A stretch of 64,000 nt of DNA from Apium graveolens (taxonomy: Eukaryota > Streptophyta > Magnoliopsida > Apiales > Apiaceae): assembly GCF_009905375.1 (NCBI RefSeq), contig NC_133647.1:173024790-173088789 (forward strand). Reading direction: 5' to 3'. Numbering within the stretch: the first letter of the stretch is position 1; every line of letters starts with the position of its first letter. The position numbers were made by a program, and so were the translations under genes. The notes under the pieces are model-generated. The model saw only the letters and a program-made list of their open reading frames with translations. It did no database searches and had not been told where the DNA came from. Positions 57,377 through 64,000 of the stretch are shown here, piece after piece.

Positions 57377-59313
57377 GGCATCTGCATTACTATTTTTTCC
57401 TTTGAAACACCTTCTAGCCTGGCACTTCCAAACTTTTCCAATAGAAGCTGCGTATATCTCATATACAACTCTGTCCGAGGTCCCCGGGCTTGGAAACCTC
57501 CGTTGACTTGGTTTACAACTAACTCAGAGTCACTCCGAGCAATCAAGTTCACAACCCTCACTTCCAGAGCTATTTTCAATCCATTGATCAATGCTTCATA
57601 CTCAGCATCATTGTTAGTGACATAAAATTTGAAGTGGATGGCACTCATCAAATGATGCCCTTCCGGGGTGATTAAGACAATCCCGGCACCTGCTCTGTTA
57701 TTATTCACATCCCTATCAACATGCAAGATCCACCAAGGGTGTGGGAACTCTTCTCTCATGTCAACAGGAGGATTTCCTTGTGAGGAAGGTTCTGCCAATA
57801 TTGTAGCCTTATTGTCTACTTCAAAATCAAACTCAAGTATTAAATCAGCCAACGCCTGTCCCTTGATTGCCGTACGAGGACAATATTCCAAATCAAATTG
57901 TCCCAGCTCTATCGCCCACTTTAACATTCTTCCCGATGATTCAGGTTTATGCAGAATATGTCGGAGTGGATAAGCGGTGCGAACCTCTATTCGGTGAGCT
58001 TGGTAATATGGTCTTAACTTTCGTGTCGCAAGGATAAGGGCGTATACCAATTTCTCCATACTGGTATATCTAGTCTCCGCATCTAACAACCTTTTGCTCA
58101 CATAGTACACGGGAGATTGGTGGCTCGCTTCCTCCTTTACCAACACCGTGCTGACGGAGTATTCAGAAACTGCCAAGTAAAGAATCAACGTTTCTCCCTC
58201 TTCTGGCTTGGCCAACATAGGAGGATTTCCCAACTGCTCTTTGATTTTCAGAAAAGCCTCTTCACAATCTGAGGTCCATACGAAATCCTTCCTCATCCCT
58301 TTGATTGCCTTGAAGAATTCTTTACACCTATCTGACGACTTTGAGACAAATCGATTTACAGCCGCAATCCTTCCCGTCAGGCTCTATACTTGCTTAACAC
58401 TGGTGGGCGATTTCTTGTCCAACAGAGCTTTGATTTTTTCCAGGTTCGCCTCAATCCCTCGGTGGTTAACCATGAATCCCAAGAATTTTCCTGATTCCAT
58501 GCCGAATACACACTTCTGAGGATTTAGCTTCATCCTATATTTTCTCAGAATATGGAACATCTCAGCTAAGTCTGCTATGTGGTCTTCCTCCCTTTTAGAT
58601 TTTACAAGCATATCGTCCACGTATACCTCCATCGTCTTCCCAATCTGCCTCTTAAATATTTTGTTTACCAATCTTTGATAAGTGGCCCCAGCGTTGATCA
58701 GACCAAACGACATCCCAATGTAACAATAGAGTCGTCTATCAGTGATAAAAGAGGTGTGCTCTTGGTCAGGCTCATACATGGGAATTTGATTATACCCGGA
58801 GTATGCATCCATGAAACTTAGCAAGGCATGTCCTGCCATGACATCGACCAACTGGTCAATTCTTGGTAAAGGGAAGCTATCTTTTGGGCACGCTTTGTTC
58901 AGATCGGTGAAATCCATACATGTTCTCCACTTGCCGTTAGGTTTTCTTACTAACACTGGGTTTTCCAGCCAATCTGGGTAGAAAGATTCCCTGATTAGTC
59001 CGATATCCAAGAGTCTATCTACTTCTTCTGCCAAGGCTACTGCTCTTTCTCCACTTATGGCCCTCCGCTTTTGCCTGACCCCCTTATGCTTAGGATCAAT
59101 GTTCAAACAATGGCACATAACTTTCGGGTCAATTCCCACCATATCAGAATGGTTCCATGCAAATACATCAAGGTTTGCCAAGAGAAATATTGAAAGCCCC
59201 TCTTTTAATCTTGGTGCCAACTGGGATCCAATTCTCAGGACTTTACTTGGATCTTTTTCATCGACAGGGATTTTAATTGTGTCTTCCGCTTGCCCCATTT
59301 TTTCAGTTGGCAT
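57289..59313 (-). pseudogene. RT and double RNase H of the Tat element
   Basis: RT (58384-59313): FTDLNKACPKDSFPLPRID, LSFMDAYSGYNQIPM, catalytic YVDDMLVKS near residue 235, NPQKCVFGMESGKFLGF. An in-frame TAG at 58384 (VKQV*SLTGRIAA, CAG expected) is the only break before the RNase H part (57289-58296). This first shows the gypsy RNase H with YYVSKRLLDAETRY and PLRHILHKPESSGR. It then shows a second, plant RNase H-like domain WILHVDRD, NNDAEYEALINGLKIAL, IARSDSELVVNQV, typical of the Tat/Ogre branch. A frameshift near 57380 joins it to the integrase frame. Confidence 0.93.
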
Positions 59314-59337
59314 TGGTATTCGCGGATCTAAGTCGAG

Positions 59338-59634
59338 CTAATCACGATCCTCATCATTTTGCAGAGAAGGCGCATCCTCTTGAAGAGAAGCATCAACTTC
59401 TTTAGAAGGCGCGCCCTGTATCACAGGGGCATCAACTTCCTTTAAATTTTCCGAAGATAAGGGCGCGCCCTCAGGGAGAGGGGCATCTACCTTATGTACA
59501 TCTTTCCCAAGATTTTGTAAAACATCAAATCTTCCTTTGATCCGTTCCCCATTGAAGTCTGCTTGGACTATGTCATTCGGGGGTTTTTCTTCCTCCAATA
59601 TTTCAACTCTAATTGTGTCTTCTAAAAACAACAT
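59338..59634 (-). CDS. Acidic linker with GAP/DAP repeats between protease and RT
   Basis: A 98-aa frame leading towards RT. Its first half (TIRVEILEEEKPPNDIVQADF, RFDVLQNLGKDVH) is usual before Tat RT. The second half is VDAPLPEGAPLSSENLKEVD, then VIQGAPSKEVDASLQEDAPS. The GAP and DAP triplets are encoded by GGCGCGCC at 59408 and 59462 and relatives (59370). This shows the dispersed DNA word lying inside a coding linker in frame, without a stop. Confidence 0.75.
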   Translation of the reverse strand: MLFLEDTIRVEILEEEKPPNDIVQADFNGERIKGRFDVLQNLGKDVHKVDAPLPEGAPLSSENLKEVDAPVIQGAPSKEVDASLQEDAPSLQNDEDRD

Positions 59635-59706
59635 TGATGGAGGTAATTCAGTGGGGCACTCGTTTTCTTTCTCGACATAGTAATGGACTCGAATTTCCTT
59701 GATCGG

Positions 59707-60368
59707 CTATTCAATACTTTTTTCTCGCTCATCATCCGATGCATCTTTGCTGTGGTCATGCTTTCTCCTAAAGCCCCTCATCGCTTGCCTGCAGCATTCC
59801 CGAGAGTCATATTGAGAGCCCTTTATGCTGCCCACACCATTTGGGATTGGAAATTTGATGGTGAGGTGGTGGATCGAAGTGATGACCCTCATTTCCCTAA
59901 GAAAAGGTCGCCCTAGCACAACGTTGTGGGATGACTCCTGATTTAGAACCTTGAACTTGAGCATCTTTGTCACGAACATCGGACTTCCCCCAAGATACAC
60001 GGCAATCGAATTGATCCCATGACTCGAACTCCCGCGCCAGAGAAACCATAGACCCAAGAATCTTCTCCCGACATATCCCGATCAGGTAGCCCCATCTTCT
60101 TTAAGGTGCTGTAGTAGAGGATGTTTGCTGAGCTTCCGTTGTCTACGAAGGCTCTATGGATATTCTTGGTCCCGATCTGGATGGAAATGACCAGTGCGCC
60201 ATTGTGGGGGTGATGTACCCACTGGGCATCCGCTTCTCTGAAGGTGATGTCCAGGGACTCACCCTTAAATACTTTGGGTGGCCGAGTTTCCACCCTATGA
60301 ATGTCGGTGAGAGGTCTGAACTGGGCTTCCCTTGCATACCTTACCAAGGCTCTGTTACTACATTCCAT
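59707..60368 (-). pseudogene. Aspartic protease region of the Tat element
   Basis: 60368 downward: RPPKVFKGESLDITF and then RAFVDNGSSANILYYSTLKKMGL, the Tat-type protease active site (D-x-G-S-S-A-x-I-L). A frameshift near 60010 moves SPMFVTKMLKFKVLNQ and NVVLGRPFLREMRVI (usual C-terminal protease block) into the frame 59707-60057. It continues to a short basic segment before the acidic linker. Confidence 0.9.
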
Positions 60369-60392
60369 CCCAGGATCTCCTCCGTATATTGC

Positions 60393-62501
60393 TCAGATGC
60401 TGCCATCCCTGGCAAACTTATTTTCCTCCAGAGCTTCTTTGTTTGATTCTCGAAGGGTTCGCCCTCCTTCTTCCTTTACTCTGTCAGTGCTATCCTTGTG
60501 CCTCCTTACTTCCTTAAGCACCCATTCGCCAAGATATCCTTCCTTGATAAGTGCCTCGATCTCATCCTTTAGTTGCCGACACTCATGTGTGTTGTGTCCG
60601 GATGACTCATGGTATTCACAATACTTCTTCTTGTCTTTACATTGCCAAGATGATAGAGCCTCAGGTTTTCTAAACAGTCCTCTCTTCTTGTTTACCTCAA
60701 ATATATGCTCAATAGACGCGACCAAAGGCGTATACCTGCTTGCTCTGTAGTCAAAGCTCGAGGAAGGGATCCATTCCCTCCTTGTGGTCGTGGCATTTAC
60801 TCGATTTGGGCTTCGGCTACTTCTTCTATACCTTGGGCTTGGAGATCTGTCTCTTTTTCTTGCTTTGCTTCTCTGACTTGCTTGCGAAGTTGCTTGTACC
60901 ACTGCCAGAGACTGCTCTATAGCTTTAAATGACTCTGCCAAAACAAAGACATCCGCTAGAGTGGCCGGGTCTTTTTCTTGTAAATATTTCCAGAAATCCA
61001 AGCCGATCCTTAGTTCTGCTATCAAAAAGCTTTTCAAAGCCTCGTCCGAAGCCCCTCTTACGCTGGTGGACTCAGCGTTGAATCTTTTAAAGTAGGATGT
61101 CAAAATTTCATTTTCCCTTTGCCTAACGTTGGCGAGAGTTGTAAGAGAGGGAGTATACCTCATGGCGACTTGGAACTTGGTCGGGAACAGGGTTTTCATT
61201 TATTCCCAGGAAGTGATTACTCCCGGTCCGAGCTTTTGAAACCATTGTTGGGCGCTCTCTCTAAAAGTCGCCGCCAAAAGCCGACATTGAGCCAAGTCCG
61301 GGACTTGATACACGTCCATCTCTATATTGAATTGACCCAGGAATTCCACAGGGTCTGAGCTTCCATGAAAACGGAGATCGCTAGTAGTGTTGCGATATCC
61401 GGCTGGTAGCTACGCCTCTCTTACTGCCACAGAGAATGGAGAAGGGATTTTGGCCGTGGCCGTTACTCTGCCTTTCAAGTGGTTAAGCAGCCTTTTCAGA
61501 TCGTCTACATTGAAGGTTCCCACAACTGGGATAGTTTGCATGTGAGGCTGTGGACCTTGGGGCTGAGGCGGAGGTACTTCTGCCTGATTTCCACATGGAG
61601 GAGCTTGTTGTTGGCTGGTGTTTTGGGCATCTTCGGGTATCACAATCACTTCTGGGTTTCGACCTTGATCTCCCCCAAGATTTTCTCCTCGACCTCGTCT
61701 CCGAGCCATCTCGTGATCATAATTTTCCAGATCCCTGTGATCATCATATTCGGCATAGCTATCGCTTTCTGCTCGGTTATACCAGCGGGTATCCCTGCAG
61801 CCGCGATAGTTGTCGCGGCGATATCCATCTAAGTCTCTACCTCGACCTCTGCCTCTTCCCCTCCATTGGGATCTCCTCCATCGATCACTTCCATATCCTC
61901 GGCCACACCGGTCCAACGATTCAAGGGGAGGAGCTCTCTCATGATCGCGGTGCCGCTCCTGATTCTCATGGGGATTCAGGGGCACACGCGTTGTATCATG
62001 GGGCGTCACATCTCCGCGATCAACCTCCTTTTTCCACTCTAGCAACAACATCCTGAGATCATCGTCGCCTAAGCGAATCCCCAAGCGATACTTTAAAGCC
62101 GTGAAGCATGGCTGCTCATTGTCCGGCATGGACTCAGCTTGCCGGCGTTCCTCGAGACTACGCCCAGATCAGTGTGGGTGAGTGGCCCCCCGGTTATCCG
62201 CCCACAGTATTTCTCGATCATCAACATCCTCTTCCAGAAGTTCGACGATTGGGGATACATCGTTGGAATAGTTCAGACATCGCGGGGTTATTGGCACACA
62301 CCCGCCTTCAGTTCGACCGCGACCGGCCAAGGCATCACTATCGGTTATGGGAGCCTTCCTGGGTGCGTGAGCAGTACAGTTATGGCGAAGGCCCCTTCTG
62401 GTCTTGTGTCGCTCCACGGTGCTTAGCCTCGAGTCGAAACCGTTCAGAGCATCTCCCATGCGATACAGCTGTTCCAACAAGTTAGCGTTGCTGATAAGCA
62501 C
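60393..62501 (-). pseudogene. Gag of the Tat element
   Basis: Three frames. 62169-62501 is the N-terminus (NANLLEQLYRMGDALNGFD). 61410-62129 is Arg/Gly/Asp-rich and hydrophilic (RGRGRGRDLDGYRRDN, a long insert), ending in FNVDDLKRLLNHLKG. 60393-61199 holds the Gag core end (MKTLFPTKFQVAMRY, LTSYFKRFNAEST, FLIAELRIGL), an Arg/Ser-rich stretch and the Cys-X2-His type knuckle YCEYHESSGHNTHECRQLK with LIKEGYLGEWV. The part between 61200 and 61399 (FNIEMDVYQVPDLAQCRLL, WFQKLGPGVI) is readable across a TAA at 61199-61201. The order and the knuckle type are those of Tat Gag. Confidence 0.88.
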
Positions 62502-62660
62502 AGGCGGATGACCCCCAACATCTTAAGTGGGCGATCAGTCATGGAACGTAGAGTTCATGGTGGTCATAGCCATGATCAGATTCTTCTTCAGAGCTTCCGT
62601 CATAAAAACTTCCATCATGGTATTAAGACATCTTTCCTCCTAGATGCAGATCTTGATTAG

Positions 62661-62681
62661 CCCCTCCTTCTAGCGCCAATT
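62661..62681 (-). promoter_or_regulatory. Candidate primer binding site of the Tat element
   Basis: On the minus strand TTGGCGCTAGAAGGAGGG begins 2 bp after the 5' LTR end. A TTGGCGC start is usual for Tat elements; I cannot name the priming tRNA with certainty. Confidence 0.7.
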
Positions 62682-63883
62682 TGTTGACAGAGGAATTTGG
62701 GAGCAACAAAGTCTGAAGTTCATAGCCGGAAACAAGATCTGTGACGGTGGTTCTTTGTCGGAAACATGAACGGTAATTGGTGGATTCGATGAACAGTGTT
62801 TGGTGGTGGTGATTATTGGTGGCTGAGATTGTTTAGGGTTAACGGTGGCTCCTTTGCGCTCTCACTTCTGACCCCTTTCAATTTGCCTACGTATCCCTAT
62901 TTATAGGGAATCAAGCCAACGTAGTTCTTGGGGAACAAGAAACCTAATGGGCTTAGATCTCTTGTCTCGAGGCCCAGTAGGAAACCTACTGGAAACCGTC
63001 TTCTACTAGCTTTAGGAATGTTCGCCGATAGGCCCAACCATAAAGGCCCAAGGCTCGTCCGCGGCTTCGAGACTTCACGGATAAGGCATCTCACTGGCCA
63101 AGGATAACCCTCTGCTACCAGCTGTTTCTCTAATCCGTGGACGCAGGTATAGCCGTGGTTTACCCCAAATGTTGGACGCATCCTTGTCCCCCGGATAAGG
63201 AGCCCCTACCAGATTACTGGACAAGTGATCCCAAGCTTTTGGGTGCAAAGTGTAGGATACTCCAAATTCTCCCAACGAGGACACCCGCTGACTACAGAGA
63301 CAGAGCTCCCAAAGCACACACCAGAATTTACCCCACATCCCCAATGAGGACACTCATTGATTACAGGAGGAGGCCTTCTGTCCAAGCATACCCCTGGAGG
63401 TCTCTGACCACGGACACCGCCTTCCTGTAGATGCACTGCAGGGAGGAGTTCTTCAATAGGGTACCTGCATCAAATAGGTTAGTAATAATAATCTCCGTCT
63501 TCCTTGAATCTGCCAAAGAACTCGTCCAAGTAACCTTGTCAAGACTCTTCTCTATCCATTCTTCGACTTAGGACGCGCCCTAAGTCTTTTCAGGGCAAAA
63601 TCAGTCAACCCTGTTAGGAATCCTCCAGCTTTATCCTTATAATTAACAGGGCACGCCTCCTCATTCTAATAAGGGCGCGCCATAACATCTTGCAGGCATG
63701 ACTTCTCCATTAAGCATTCATAACTCAAAACGCGTTCATTTCCCCATATAGGGCGCGCCTTCTTTCATTTTATAAGAGAAACCCATCTCCTCCGTTCCTT
63801 AATTTTAGGCACATGTACCTCCATTTTGACCATTTTACCAGTCTTAATCTGAATATTGTTTATACTAATTTTTGGGCATAACA
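62682..63883 (-). mobile_element. 5' LTR of the Tat element
   Basis: 1202 bp; plus-sense ends TGTTGACAG and GGGCATAACA. GGCGCGCC at 63674 and 63752 are the partners of 51328 and 51405. At 63650 GGCACGCC stands where the other LTR has GGCGTGCT (51303). Followed by CTCAT. Confidence 0.95.
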
Positions 63884-64000
63884 CTCATTATTCATTGAGT
63901 TTGATCTTCCTTCGAAATAGAATAGCTTAGTAAAAATCAATTACTTTTCTGGATTATTTTATACCCGACGGATAATTATTTTATCCTCATCCGTCGAATT
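63884..64000 (+). mobile_element. Sirevirus C continued, after the Tat insertion
   Basis: Starts with the second CTCAT and continues the AT-rich 3' region of Sirevirus C, with CCGACGGATAA and CATCCGTCG words at 63965-63998. Cut by the window end. Confidence 0.7.

Larger units (their letters stand above)
51228..63759. repeat. Dispersed GGCGCGCC palindrome family across the Tat element
   Basis: Exact copies at 51328, 51405, 52519, 53731, 54585, 55340, 55417, 55586, 59408, 59462, 63674 and 63752. Derivatives that differ by C-to-T or G-to-A at the CpGs: GGCACGCC (53830, 54800, 55746, 63650), GGCGTGCC (55569), GGCGTGCT (51303, 51652), GGCATGCC (52243), GGCGCGTC/GTT and others. Flanks are often AGG on the left and CTT or CTC on the right. 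They are absent from the catalytic parts of pol and from gag. I found none by eye outside the element. Confidence 0.9.
50335..63883 (-). mobile_element. Complete Tat-lineage Ty3/gypsy element (13.5 kb) with antisense ORF
   Basis: Two 1202-bp LTRs (50335-51536, 62682-63883), perfect CTCAT duplication, PBS, polypurine tract and minus-strand gag, protease, RT, RNase H and integrase in gypsy order. A second RNase H-like domain after the first, a Cys-X2-His-type Gag knuckle and an antisense frame between integrase and the 3' LTR are marks of the Tat (Grande/Retand/RIRE2) group. LTRs differ by about 5-6% over the first 235 bp, so it is older than element D, yet better preserved. GGCGCGCC words are spread over it. 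Confidence 0.93.

Noticed and set aside
61479..62485. Several plus-strand frames of 95-168 aa
   Set aside because: They are shadows of the minus-strand Tat Gag, whose minus-strand reading has clear Gag motifs.
14618..63888. Same CTCAT duplication at the solo LTR and at the Tat element, taken as a sign of a shared target preference
   Set aside because: A 5-bp match between two sites is easily chance, and the two elements belong to different lineages.

Overview
The window reads as repeat-rich nuclear DNA of a flowering plant, probably a eudicot. Almost everything recognisable is plant transposable-element sequence: Ty3/gypsy and Ty1/copia (Sirevirus-type) LTR retrotransposons, a CACTA DNA transposon, a tRNA-derived SINE and solo LTRs. 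They are nested in one another and separated by short AT-rich stretches. I recognise no ordinary host gene. The family or species cannot be decided from what is here.

Layout, left to right. 1-3436: tail of a plus-strand Ty3/gypsy element (integrase, polypurine tract, 3' LTR), inserted into the env-like region of Sirevirus A. 3437-13356: Sirevirus A on the minus strand (env-like, RNase H/RT, integrase, protease, gag, PBS, 5' LTR). 13357-17604: background holding a 2.0-kb solo LTR with CTCAT duplications. 17605-24885: CACTA element with 14-bp terminal repeats and CTA duplications, itself carrying a 4.0-kb solo LTR with CATTT duplications. 25579-35691: 'element D', a gypsy element with a 4.4-kb LTR and a scrambled, decayed interior. 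35692-35791: 100-N assembly gap. 35792-38059: 3' end of Sirevirus B, inserted into a minus-strand gypsy element (gypsy 2, 38060-43141). 43142-44499: 3' tail and LTR of another retroelement. It carries a hairpin array, a 17-bp tandem repeat and a G12 tract, and its LTR ends at a SINE (44500-44725). 44734-47757: AT-rich DNA and two LTR fragments. 47758-50334 and 63884-64000: Sirevirus C, split by a complete 13.5-kb Tat-lineage gypsy element (50335-63883) flanked by CTCAT.

The Tat element is the best-preserved unit. Its minus-strand gag, protease, RT, RNase H and integrase are broken by a few frameshifts and nonsense codons. A plus-strand (antisense) spliced reading frame lies between integrase and the 3' LTR.

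The most unusual signals are not genes. The Tat element carries at least twelve exact copies of the palindrome GGCGCGCC, plus many one- or two-base derivatives, in its LTRs, 3' region, antisense introns and exons, and protease-RT linker. The tail at 43412-43741 is an array of small hairpins with a recurrent CGATTA loop and stems that change in a compensating way. The Sireviruses have their own family-specific dispersed words (TCAGGAWT in A, CATCCGTCG in C), which in coding parts are read as repeated short peptides (NPD/IPD, SSV) in disordered linkers. Together they suggest that several element families here independently spread short, often palindromic motifs through their LTRs and non-catalytic parts.
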